Below, in pieces: positions 9,253 to 19,098 of a stretch of DNA of 64,000 bases. Position 1 is the first letter of the stretch. Every line of letters begins with the position of its first letter. The notes below the pieces were generated by a model. The model was not told the DNA's origin. It saw only the letters and a list, made by a program, of their open reading frames with translations, and did no database searches. The translations under genes and the position numbers were made by a program. Origin of the DNA: Noviherbaspirillum soli (lineage in GTDB: Bacteria > Pseudomonadota > Gammaproteobacteria > Burkholderiales > Burkholderiaceae_D); the NCBI RefSeq assembly GCF_015352955.1, contig NZ_JACYOX010000011.1, forward strand, positions 1 through 64,000, in the 5' to 3' direction.

Positions 9253-9738
9253 TTAAGTGGGGGAGGACGCATCCATCTGGCTCTGCTGATAATTCTGCAG
9301 GCCAACCAGTCTGATCAGTTCCATATGCTGTTCCAGCCAGTAGGCATGATCCATCTCGGTGTCTTCGAGCTGCACCAGAAGCATGTCGCGGGTCACGTAG
9401 TCCTTCACCCTCTCGCAGGCGGCGATTGCCTTCCTCAGTGCGTCGGCGACATGGTATTCCAGGTCGAGATCGGCCTGCAGCATGTCGGGTACGGTGCGGC
9501 CGATGTTGAGCGGGTCGCGCTTGCTGAGGTCGGGCGTGCCGTTGAGGAACAGGATGCGCTGGATCAGCGCGCGCGCATGCTGGCGTTCATGGTCGGACTC
9601 GTGCAGGCTCATGTCGGCCAGACGGTTCAGGCCGAGATGCCGGTAGATCTCGCCATGGATCAGGTATTGGTCGACCGCGGTGAGTTCGCCGGTGAGCAAA
9701 CTGTTCAGGACACCAATAATTGCTGTATCACCCTGCAT
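9253..9738 (-). CDS. bfr: bacterioferritin, ferroxidase subunit lacking the haem Met
   Basis: The 161-residue product starts at ATG 9738 (MQGDTAIIGVL), because an in-frame upstream GTG lies within the GGAGAG ribosome site. Ferroxidase ligands are complete: Glu18, Glu51, His54, Glu94 and a Glu128-x-x-His131 pair (one residue offset from E. coli). Position 52, the haem axial Met, is Arg. It is the mirror image of the downstream subunit, as known for two-subunit bacterioferritins of Neisseria and some pseudomonads. Role: iron storage and detoxification. Confidence 0.9.
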   Translation of the reverse strand: MQGDTAIIGVLNSLLTGELTAVDQYLIHGEIYRHLGLNRLADMSLHESDHERQHARALIQRILFLNGTPDLSKRDPLNIGRTVPDMLQADLDLEYHVADALRKAIAACERVKDYVTRDMLLVQLEDTEMDHAYWLEQHMELIRLVGLQNYQQSQMDASSPT

Positions 9739-9889
9739 AACACTCTCCACCGTGAAATGACAACATTGACATGTTGCAGGCGATCCGGTAATCGGGCAAC
9801 TTTGGCATTTTAAAGCTCTTAATGGAATAGGCGTATCCTTCCTGAAACGGCATTGAAGGTCGGATTCAACCGGTCATCGCAACACTAGA

Positions 9890-10545
9890 TTGTCGAAAAG
9901 ATTTTAGGTACTCGTCTAATGCTTCGGCCGGTGTCTTCCAGCCAACCGTTCCTGGGCTGGAATTCAATGTGTTAGCCCCGGCCTCGAGTTCTCGAGCGCT
10001 CCAACGAGACAGGGCTGTATCCTTCGGGAAGTATTGCCGCAGGAGGCCGTTCGTTTTCTCGTTCGTGCCGCGCTGCCATGGACTGTGCGGGTCGGTAAAA
10101 AACGCTGCATTCCGGACTCGACCGTAAAGCGGGCGTGGTCAGAGAGTTCTTTGCCACGATAACAAGGCGATACTGCCACTACCGGGCAGCATTTCAGCCA
10201 CGGCCTTCGCGAGCGCGTTGGCCATTGGACGGGCTGTAGCCAGCCAGCGCAGGGCCATTCTTTGTTCTGGGAATCAGCCCGTAACCTGCCTCACGAGGCA
10301 GGTGAACAAGCATGGTGAATGGACTTAAGCGATCGAGCAGCCTTCTAGTCGCGGGCCGATCCAGGCGATGATCAGGTCATCCTCCCAATGTCCCGGCAAA
10401 GCGCGATCCTGCGCTTCAGAGGGCCGGTTAGAGATGATCACATCCTCGCTAACGTGCGCTCAGGCCTCCGCTTGTGCCCTGGGCTTAGCCGCGTGCAACG
10501 CCCGCCAGTGCGCACAGCTAACCAGTTAGCACTTGAACGCCACTA
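9890..10545 (-). pseudogene. IS30-family transposase relic
   Basis: Minus-strand segments read PHSPWQRGTNEKTNGLLRQY, FPKDTALSRWSARELEAGAN, WKTPAEALDEYLK near 9890-10110 and [20 protein letters not shown] near 10395-10450. Both are diagnostic for the DDE domain and C-terminus of IS30 transposases. Frames are broken between them (a stretch giving LVHLPREAGYGLIPR is out of register) and the N-terminal HTH is missing. It is dead, and explains the otherwise gene-free stretch before the dehydrogenase. Confidence 0.8.
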
Positions 10546-10859
10546 ACTCTTGGATATACATGACGGAGTGAATGGTTTCGTGAAAAATGCGTAAGGATTT
10601 GTCATCCGGAAAGAGCGAGTGAGTATCTGCTGGGTTGCCCGTATCTGCATGCGTATTCTAGATCCACCATTTGAGAGGACATACAGCAGAATTTTTAGAC
10701 GTTCAAGCCTCGGCCAGTTTTGTGGCTTGGCTGCGTTATCTGAAATAACAAATAGGAAGAGTTGATTTCCTTCAAACCTTGAACGAGAGAAACAGATTAG
10801 GCTTGCTTGCAGTAACGCATAACTTCAACAAAAATACCTAAAACTTTGATGGAGACAAG

Positions 10860-12113
10860 ATGAACTTCAAGGGCCCTATCGTCGCTTCAGTCGTTGCATT
10901 TTCTGTACCGCTGGCCGCCATGTCGCAGGACAACATGAAGAAGCTGGAGAACTTCCAGTCCACCGGCGCCAATCTCAATATGGAGACCATTCCCCAGACG
11001 GGCGCCAAGGCCGAGGCAATCCGGAACAATCTGAAGAACGTCAAGCTGCCACCGGGCTTCAAGATCGACCTGTATGCCATCGTGCCCGACGCGCGCCACA
11101 TGGCGGTTGGGCCGTCAACCGGCATCCTGTTCGTTGGCACCCGCAAGACCCAGGTCTGGGCCGTCACCGACCGTGCAAAATCGCGGGTTGCAGACGAAGT
11201 GAAACCGTTCTCGCCTTCCATCAGCATGAAGGTGCCCAACGGCGTGTGCTTCTCGCCGGACGGCATTCTGTATGTGGCCGAACATAACCGGGTGCTGGCA
11301 TTCCCGGCCGCCGAGTTCTTCTATGAGGGGCCGGATGTGGCCGCGGCCACCGTGGTGCCGCAGGGGCAACTGATCCCGGTGGAAGAGGAAAGCTTCAATC
11401 ACGGCGCTCGCACCTGCCGCATCGGCCCGGATAACAAGCTCTACATCACCATGGGCAATCCGTTCAATGTGCCGGCCAAGGACAAGCTGCCGATCTATGC
11501 GAAGACGGGCATGATGGGCATCCTGCGCATGGACCGGGACGGCAAGAACCGCGAGGTGTTTGCGCAGGGCGTGCGCAATTCCGTGGGCCTGGACTTCAAT
11601 CCCAAGGACAAGACCCTCTGGTTCACCGACAACCAGGTTGACGGCATGGGCGACGACACGCCGCCGGGCGAGATCAATCGGGCGACCAAGGCCGCCCAGC
11701 ACTTCGGCTTCCCCTGGTATGGCGGCGGCAAGGTCCGCACCGTGGAATACAAGGATGACAACCCGCCGGCCAACGTCGTCTTTCCGCAGGTCGAAACGGC
11801 CGCGCATGCAGCCGACCTTGGCATGACGTTCTACCGGGGCTCCATGTTCCCGGCCAAGTACCAGGGCGGCATCTTCAGCGCCCAGCATGGCTCGTGGAAC
11901 CGCACCACGCCGGTCGGCGCCCGGGTGCTGTTCACCTCGCTGAAGGCTGACGGCACCGCCGACAAGACCGAAGTGTTTGCCGAAGGCTGGCTGACGCCAA
12001 ACAAGGAGTACCTCGGTCGCCCGGTGGATGTGGCGATGCTGCCGGACGGATCGCTGCTTATTTCCGACGACTATGCCGGCGCGATTTACCGGGTGTCCTA
12101 TGCGGCGCAATAA
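10860..12113 (+). CDS. PQQ-dependent sugar (sorbosone-type) dehydrogenase
   Basis: The 417-residue exported protein has a signal peptide ending near AMS, then a six-bladed propeller of the glucose/sorbosone dehydrogenase family. Typical motifs are LPPGFKIDLYA, NGVCFSPDGILYVAEHNRV, FNHGARTCRIGPDNKLYITMG, GVRNSVGLDFNP, LWFTDNQVDGMGDD and QHGSWNRTTPVGARV. It should oxidise a sugar or alcohol in the periplasm with PQQ, passing electrons to the cytochrome encoded immediately downstream, whose start overlaps its last codons. Substrate unknown; no pqq genes are present here. Confidence 0.85.
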   Translation: MNFKGPIVASVVAFSVPLAAMSQDNMKKLENFQSTGANLNMETIPQTGAKAEAIRNNLKNVKLPPGFKIDLYAIVPDARHMAVGPSTGILFVGTRKTQVWAVTDRAKSRVADEVKPFSPSISMKVPNGVCFSPDGILYVAEHNRVLAFPAAEFFYEGPDVAAATVVPQGQLIPVEEESFNHGARTCRIGPDNKLYITMGNPFNVPAKDKLPIYAKTGMMGILRMDRDGKNREVFAQGVRNSVGLDFNPKDKTLWFTDNQVDGMGDDTPPGEINRATKAAQHFGFPWYGGGKVRTVEYKDDNPPANVVFPQVETAAHAADLGMTFYRGSMFPAKYQGGIFSAQHGSWNRTTPVGARVLFTSLKADGTADKTEVFAEGWLTPNKEYLGRPVDVAMLPDGSLLISDDYAGAIYRVSYAAQ

Positions 12114-12432
12114 GCTGGCGCCTGTTGTGCTGCTGGCGGCCGTGTTTGCTGCCGCCAGCAGCCCGCTTCAGGCCGCGGACATGGCCGCCGCCAAGGGTAA
12201 GGCCGGCCAGTGCTTTGTCTGCCATGGCGCCGACGGCCTGGCCAAGGTGCCGGATGCGCCCAATCTGGCAGGTCAGAATGAAGGGTATCTGATCAAGGCG
12301 CTGAAGGACTACAAGTCGGGCAAGCGCGAGAATGAAATGATGAACGCCATGGCCAAGAACCTGTCCGATCAGGACATCGCGCTGGTGGCTGCCTACTTCA
12401 GCGGCATCGCGATCACGGTCAAAGCACCCTAA
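12100..12432 (+). CDS. class I c-type cytochrome
   Basis: The start ATG at 12100 overlaps the dehydrogenase stop by 14 bases, indicating translational coupling. The 110-residue product has a signal peptide (LLAAVFAAASSPLQA), one haem site CFVCH and a later Met ligand in the NEMMNAMAKNLSDQDI region, as in cytochromes c553/c4. It is the likely electron acceptor of the upstream dehydrogenase. Confidence 0.88.
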   Translation: MRRNKLAPVVLLAAVFAAASSPLQAADMAAAKGKAGQCFVCHGADGLAKVPDAPNLAGQNEGYLIKALKDYKSGKRENEMMNAMAKNLSDQDIALVAAYFSGIAITVKAP

Positions 12433-12508
12433 AGCGAGGCGCGTATTCAGTGTCTGCAAGCAATGCCGGCTGCGCATGCCGCATGGGGTCGTTCCGCACA
12501 GCCGGGCA

Positions 12509-13140
12509 TCATCGCCATATCTTTATGATGTCCCGTAGCATTTGGAAGGCTTGAGACCGTTGCCCGTCATGGGACAGTACATAAGGCAAGCCGCGCCGTG
12601 TGAGGGTCAGCGTAAATTCGATATGGTCACCATAAAAGGTATCGGCCACGATGGCCTTGAACCGAATGCCAGCAGTCGGGGCGGACTCGATGAGCGTGAT
12701 CGCCAGTTGGGGCTTTGTATGGAAGGCCGGATCTTGTTTACTCAGTTCGAAGCGGTCACCCTGCGTATAGGGCAGCGCATGCAATGGGTAGTAATGCTGC
12801 TCGTCGGCCCACAAGGTAGTTAGCCCAACAATGCCGTTGTCGAGTTTGCAGACCGAGTCCAGATATTGACGGCCGACATGATCGGTTGCCAATCCCTTCT
12901 TGCGGTCGCCGGTGTCGTCCGGCACCAGTACGCCCTTGTTATTGGGGGCGGTTGCCGGTTCATTGCGGATCAATTCCACCGTCCGCGCGGCAAGTGCACT
13001 GGCATCCCAGACCGAATCGGATAGAAAGAATTGGAGTTGCTGCACTTTGGCACTTTGCGCCTGCACCCATGGCTCTGCGCCGGCAATGGCCGTTAAGGTC
13101 TTCGGTCGGTCGCGTGGTAGCAATAGGCCGGCCAGGTAAG
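12509..13140 (-). pseudogene. truncated IS701-like transposase
   Basis: The frame remains open from the IS border at 13140 (reading YLAGLLLPRDRPKTLTAIAG) through SDSVWDASAL, GVLVPDDTGDRKKG, NGIVGLTTLWADEQHYYPLH and FKAIVADTFYGD, all typical of IS701-type transposases. The N-terminal part is absent: the sequence beyond the other end of the adjacent IS does not continue it. The C-terminus is also cut, ending DIIKIWR. It is a fragment of a second, different element of the same family. Confidence 0.8.
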
Positions 13141-14580
13141 TAGCACTACTCTGCCATGTTATTCAAGCTGATGCAGGTGGATGGTGGCGCCGCAATCAGG
13201 ACACCGAGCGCAAATGATGGGACGCAGCGCGGCGATAAGGGCGCGGCGTACTGCCGGTAGTGATGGCTGGGGTGGCGGCCCCGGTGTTTTGGATGCTGGT
13301 TTTTTCCCCCGCCTGTAAAGCACTGGTTAGACGTCTGTGCTGCAGATAGGTGAACGCAATCATCGTCAATAACGCATGATGGTGTAGTCCCAACCAGGAT
13401 CTGCCTTCGTAATGGTCCAGCCCAAGTTCGTCCTTGAGTTGCTGATGCGCCTGCTCGCATGCCCAGCGTGCCTTGATTGCGCGTACCAGGGTCCTGCGCG
13501 GCGTGTTGGGCGGGTGGTTGGTAAAGTAATATTTGCGCTCGCCGCTGGAGCGCGCTTCGCACACCAGCCATGCAGCCTGCCCAGGAAGATGCTGCCCATG
13601 CGATATCAGATCACCATCAGCAACGCGCACCTGCACAGCAGCAAAGCGCGTGCTGAGCATGCCCTTGGTGCCGCGGCGCCAGGAACAGCGCCGCAGTGCC
13701 TTGGGGCCCAATGTTTCAATCATCTGCACGACCGATACGCTCGGCATCGAAGGTTTTGCATGCTTGGCTGGGCGCCCCACCGGAGGATTGGCGGGCATAT
13801 CAAGCGCCACATCAGCCGGGTAGACCTTCTGTGTCGGCTGCACACCCACTGCCCAACGTAGCCCGCGCTGTGTCAGCCCGGCACGGAATTCTGCCGAACT
13901 GCCATAGCCGGCATCGGCCAGGACTGTGTCAAAGCGCACACCGTCCGCCAATGCAATATCGATCTGCGCCAGGGCAATATCGCCTTTGGTTTCAAACGAG
14001 ATCGATTCGGGCACCTTGGTTTCTGCACGCCGCGCTTTATCCTGCGCCCAGTCTTTGGGCAAGTACAGCCGCAAGGCAATCGGTATCGGCACCTCCTGTT
14101 GCGCCAAAGTGAGCGAGACCAATACCTGGCAGTTCGCCTGCTTGCCGAGTACGCCGCAGTGCTGCCGCTTGACGCCGACCGAGTGCTTGCCCTGCTTGGG
14201 CAGCGCCGTGTCGTCCACGATCAGCACAGCGTCCTCGCCGCCTACCAGGGCGTCAGCCGTCTTACGCAGCACCTGTTCCAAAGGGGCAGTGGACCAGGGC
14301 GAAGTCGACACGAAGTGGTGGAGTTGCTGCGTCTGCCCAGGGCACACACGTTCGGCCATTGGCTCGACACTCTTGCGTGCCCCTGGACCTATAAGTCCTT
14401 GCAAGTATAAGGGTGCCCAGGAACGTTGCTCGGACCGCTGAAAAACCGCCAGGAATGGTTCAAGCCATTCCTGAAAATCCTCATTCCAATCGGCACTAAT
14501 CGGAATCACGGTATCCATGAATATTCCTCCAGACCGGCATATCCAGAAATTCTACGCTTTGACATGGCGGAGTAGTGCTA
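13141..14580 (-). mobile_element. IS701-family insertion sequence
   Basis: The element is about 1,440 bp. Terminal inverted repeats are TAGCACTACTCTGCCATGT at 13141-13159 and its complement ACATGGCGGAGTAGTGCTA at 14562-14580, 18 of 19 matching. The flanking bases do not match, so no target duplication is visible. That, and the missing half of the transposase next to it, indicates a deletion or recombination after insertion. It abuts merR on the right. Confidence 0.85.
13196..14518 (-). pseudogene. IS701-family transposase with C-terminal frameshift
   Basis: A 440-residue frame begins MDTVIPISADWNEDFQEWL and carries VDDTALPKQGKHSVGV (first catalytic Asp), VLADAGYG (second Asp) and RWACEQAHQQLKDELGL (Glu region). 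After residue about 405 the frame leaves the family. The alternative frame past a G5A6 run near 13305 restores PPPQPSLPAVRRALIAALRP and a CARCPDC zinc pair, ending HLHQLE before the left terminal repeat. A one-base indel in the homopolymer (or slippage) therefore changes the tail; the catalytic core is intact. Confidence 0.75.
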
Positions 14581-14663
14581 TCTAGTGTAATCGATGCCCA
14601 GCACACAAAGCTCAACGTAGCCGCGCTGCCGCCTACAGAGTGGCATGTGGTACGGCTTGGCGC

Positions 14664-15062
14664 TCAGCTATGGCTCAGCGACTCGATAATTGGGCAAGTC
14701 ACTGCAGTCGGACCAACTTCACACTGTTTGACCAAGATTTTTAATGTCGTACGAATACGATTCAAGTCCTTGATTCTTTCTTCAACGAGTTGCAGCTTGA
14801 GCACTGCGGCGTCATGCGTCTGCTTGCATGCATTGGACTGCTGAAGAGCCAGTAATCCAATGACTTCCTCCAGGGAGAAGCCTAATGTTTGCGCCCGTTT
14901 GATAAACCGGACGCGCTCGATAGCGGCTTCATCGTAGTACCGGAAGCCTCCTAGTGCTTTGGGTGGTTCGGCCAGCAAACCGCGGCGCTGATAAAACCGG
15001 ATGGTTTCCACATTCACTTCAGCAGCGGCAGCTACTTTGCCAATAGTAAGTTTATTTTCCAT
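14664..15062 (-). CDS. merR: MerR, mercury-responsive regulator
   Basis: Starting at MENKLTIGK (ATG 15062), the 132-residue product has the winged-helix DNA-binding part (NVETIRFYQRRGLL, GFRYYDEAAIERVRFI), a long dimer helix and the three mercury-binding cysteines: NACKQ, KQCEV and TCPII. It should repress and, with Hg(II), activate the divergent mer operon through the operator just upstream. Confidence 0.93.
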   Translation of the reverse strand: MENKLTIGKVAAAAEVNVETIRFYQRRGLLAEPPKALGGFRYYDEAAIERVRFIKRAQTLGFSLEEVIGLLALQQSNACKQTHDAAVLKLQLVEERIKDLNRIRTTLKILVKQCEVGPTAVTCPIIESLSHS

Positions 15063-15079
15063 AACTTTTTCTAAAAGGA

Positions 15080-15111
15080 TTGACTCCGTACTATGGTACG
15101 GCATCTATAGT
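15080..15111 (+). promoter_or_regulatory. mer operator/promoter
   Basis: TTGACT (15080-15085) and TATAGT (15106-15111) are 20 bp apart, or 19 bp if the hexamer is read CTATAG. Between them lies the dyad CCGTAC-TATG-GTACGG (15086-15101). The overlong spacer with a central dyad is the mark of MerR-type activation; Tn501 has the same CCGTAC/GTACGG arms. Confidence 0.9.
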
Positions 15112-15139
15112 ATGGTCTCAAACCTTAATTTTGGACCCT

Positions 15140-15496
15140 ATGGATACGGATAAGCTTACAAAAACGACATTGGTCAGCGGTGCGGTCGCTGCACTGGCGG
15201 CATCCGCCTGCTGCCTTGGTCCACTGGTGTTGGTTAGCCTAGGCGTTGGTGGTGCCTGGATAGCGAACTTGACCATGCTGGAGCCATTCAGGCCCATCTT
15301 TATCGGCATCGCCTTGCTATGTATGGTGCTCGCCTACCGCAAGATTTATCGAGGTCCAGCTGCCGATGACTGTGCCCCTGGTTCAGTCTGCGCTATGCCA
15401 CAGACCAACACAAAGTACCGGGTACTGTTTTGGGGGGTGTCCCTGCTGGTCCTGGTCGCGTTGGCGTATCCGTATTTCGTCACCTTGCTCGATTGA
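15140..15496 (+). CDS. merT: MerT, mercuric ion membrane transporter
   Basis: The 118-residue protein starts at ATG 15140 (MDTDKLTKTTLVSG). Three hydrophobic spans are visible. The vicinal Cys pair ASACCLGP in span 1 receives Hg(II) from MerP, and a second pair in the loop (DDCAPGSVCAM) hands it to the reductase. Transport precedes reduction by MerA encoded downstream. Confidence 0.92.
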   Translation: MDTDKLTKTTLVSGAVAALAASACCLGPLVLVSLGVGGAWIANLTMLEPFRPIFIGIALLCMVLAYRKIYRGPAADDCAPGSVCAMPQTNTKYRVLFWGVSLLVLVALAYPYFVTLLD

Positions 15497-15509
15497 GGAT
15501 TACCCCATT

Positions 15510-15629
15510 TTGAAGTTTCGCTGGATTCTTGGCACGCTGGCAGCCGGCTCGCTTTTTTATGCTGCGATGCTCTTATTTCTGCTGTTCATGCCGCGCATAG
15601 GCTGCTGCCCCATCGTTTTTACTCATTAG
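15510..15629 (+). CDS. 39-residue membrane ORF with Cys-Cys tail
   Basis: Between merT and merP, a TTG codon at 15510 preceded by GAGGATTACC opens 39 codons: a hydrophobic helix (ILGTLAAGSLFYAAMLLFLL), then FMPRIGCCPIVFTH. The 13-base gap to merT and 8-base gap to merP fit a gene rather than a spacer. The vicinal cysteines suggest a mercury-binding role like MerF or MerE, but I recognise no exact family. Confidence 0.55.
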   Translation: MKFRWILGTLAAGSLFYAAMLLFLLFMPRIGCCPIVFTH

Positions 15630-15637
15630 GAGAAATC

Positions 15638-17567
<1,930 letters not shown>

Positions 17568-17579
17568 CGGGACGCTGTC

Positions 17580-18227
17580 ATGAAACACATAAGTAAGCGC
17601 CGCGTTATCGCAGTCGCCGGCCGCACGGTTTTAGGTGCAGCCGTCGTCTTGTCGGGTTGGTTGATGCAGCCCGCTTATGCCTACGACTCAGTCAGGTTGG
17701 CTGCCGCATTGGACGGATTGAATGCCCAGACGTTTCCAGACTGGGAAAGGCAGGCGCGTGCAGGCGCCCCTGTCGCGCAGAACGTCGTAGGAATGGCGTA
17801 CAAGTATGGCGACGTTGTACCGCAAAACCATGCGCGGTCATTGCACTGGTTTGAACAGGCTGCACAGCAAGGCGATGCGGACGCGCAGTTCAACCTCGGG
17901 CGGATCTATGGCAAGGCAACAGGCTCCGTCTATGGAAAGCAGCGGGCCGTACCACGCGATGATGCTACCGCCGCGTTTTGGTATCGCAAGGCGGCTGAGC
18001 AAAACTATCCACTGGCCCAGCTCAATCTGGGGCAGATGTATGCCGAGGGTGGCCCGTCTTTCCCGCGTGATTTAGGCCAGGCATATTTCTGGACGCAGCT
18101 CGGCGCCGTTGACGGTGACCAGGCTGCTGCAGCTCAGCTGGCCGGTTACCTGAGCGAGATGCGCCCAGCCGACAAGAGCCGCGCACAGCAGTTAGCGGCC
18201 GAATGGAAGCAGCGTCAGCCGCAGTAA
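17580..18227 (+). CDS. exported Sel1-repeat protein in the mer operon
   Basis: The 215-residue product has a signal peptide ending QPAYA and three Sel1-type alpha/alpha repeats: GMAYKYGDVVPQNHARSLHWFEQAAQQGDADAQ, shown here in pieces as GMAYKYGDVVPQ and SLHWFEQAAQQGDADAQ, then DDATAAFWYRKAAEQNYPLAQ and QAYFWTQLGA. Such repeats bind proteins. It starts 12 bases after merA, so it belongs to the operon. A role in mercury resistance is not established; a periplasmic scaffold is possible. Confidence 0.75.
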   Translation: MKHISKRRVIAVAGRTVLGAAVVLSGWLMQPAYAYDSVRLAAALDGLNAQTFPDWERQARAGAPVAQNVVGMAYKYGDVVPQNHARSLHWFEQAAQQGDADAQFNLGRIYGKATGSVYGKQRAVPRDDATAAFWYRKAAEQNYPLAQLNLGQMYAEGGPSFPRDLGQAYFWTQLGAVDGDQAAAAQLAGYLSEMRPADKSRAQQLAAEWKQRQPQ

Positions 18228-18263
18228 AGCGGCATACCAACCGATTTTATCAAGGACAACTCA

Positions 18264-18653
18264 ATGCCTTCCTTACCCAACCGACCATCATTTTGGCAAC
18301 GCAATCTCGACAAGATTGGTATTGGCGGCGCCGCTTTTGCCGCCCTATGTTGCATCGGTTTACCTGCCTTGCTGTCCATCGTATCCGCCATTGGCCTTGG
18401 CTTTTTGGTCAACGACGCTGTTCTGCTACCTCTCTTAATTGCGTCATTGGCGATTGCGTTATGGGGACTGTACAGCGGCACCCGCCATCACCATCAGTGG
18501 CGTGCCTTTGCGATTGGAGTTGTGGGCGCGATATTGATGGGGCTGTCGATGTGGCGCGGCAACGGTACCTATGCCGCCTTCGGTATTGGAGCCTTGGTTC
18601 TGGCAAGTCTCTTGAACATCGTTTTGCGGGTGCGGTCAGCGCAACGTATCTAA
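18264..18653 (+). CDS. MerC-like mercury transport membrane protein
   Basis: The 129-residue protein has about four hydrophobic spans. The first carries a vicinal Cys pair (AALCCIGLPALLSIVSAIGLG), a layout shared with MerC. A His-rich loop (TRHHHQW) follows. It would be a second inner-membrane Hg(II) importer besides MerT. The assignment rests on the Cys pair, topology and operon position. Confidence 0.65.
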   Translation: MPSLPNRPSFWQRNLDKIGIGGAAFAALCCIGLPALLSIVSAIGLGFLVNDAVLLPLLIASLAIALWGLYSGTRHHHQWRAFAIGVVGAILMGLSMWRGNGTYAAFGIGALVLASLLNIVLRVRSAQRI

Positions 18654-18726
18654 TCCTGGCGCGGGTGGCGTTGCAGAACAACCGCCCAGCGTGTCTCGCT
18701 GTACAACTAAGGAAAGGAAACATCTG

Positions 18727-18963
18727 ATGGAAGATCAAGCAAAAAAATCATGGTCTATGGGCTTTATTTTATTTGCAGGATTGCATCTTCTCTGTTGCGG
18801 GCTGCCTCTTTTACTGCTGGCGGGCGTGTCCTTCAAATTCGTCTCGCCAATGTGGCCAGTTGCTGGTGTCGTCCTGGCTTTGCTTGGTATCGGCGGTTTT
18901 ATCTGGTACGCCAAGCGCGGTTGTGCCACCTGTCCTCGTAATGGAGGCAGCATCAAGCAATGA
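18727..18963 (+). CDS. small two-span Cys-pair protein, MerF-like
   Basis: The 78-residue product starts at ATG 18727 after AAGGAAAGG. Two hydrophobic spans are present. The first has HLLCCGLPLLL; after the second comes a CxxC pair (KRGCATCPRN) on the cytoplasmic side. MerF has the same size and two Cys pairs, so a third mercury transporter is likely, though the sequence is not obviously orthologous. Confidence 0.6.
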   Translation: MEDQAKKSWSMGFILFAGLHLLCCGLPLLLLAGVSFKFVSPMWPVAGVVLALLGIGGFIWYAKRGCATCPRNGGSIKQ

Positions 18964-19098
18964 CGGTTGCAATTGTTCTTCGCCTATCATGAAATAAAGT
19001 TGCACATTTAACAGATCAATTCATGGTCATCGTTCGCGCCCTGTCATTCAAGAATGATGCATTGCCAGGGTTCTACACCACAGAATAGGAAAACTACT

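Noticed and set aside
8785-9813. 342-codon plus-strand open frame
   Set aside because: Antisense to both bacterioferritin genes, which match their family residue by residue.
11115-12110. 331-codon minus-strand open frame
   Set aside because: Antisense to the sugar dehydrogenase.
13137-14584. Target duplication of the IS701 element
   Set aside because: Flanking four bases differ on the two sides whichever end base is chosen.
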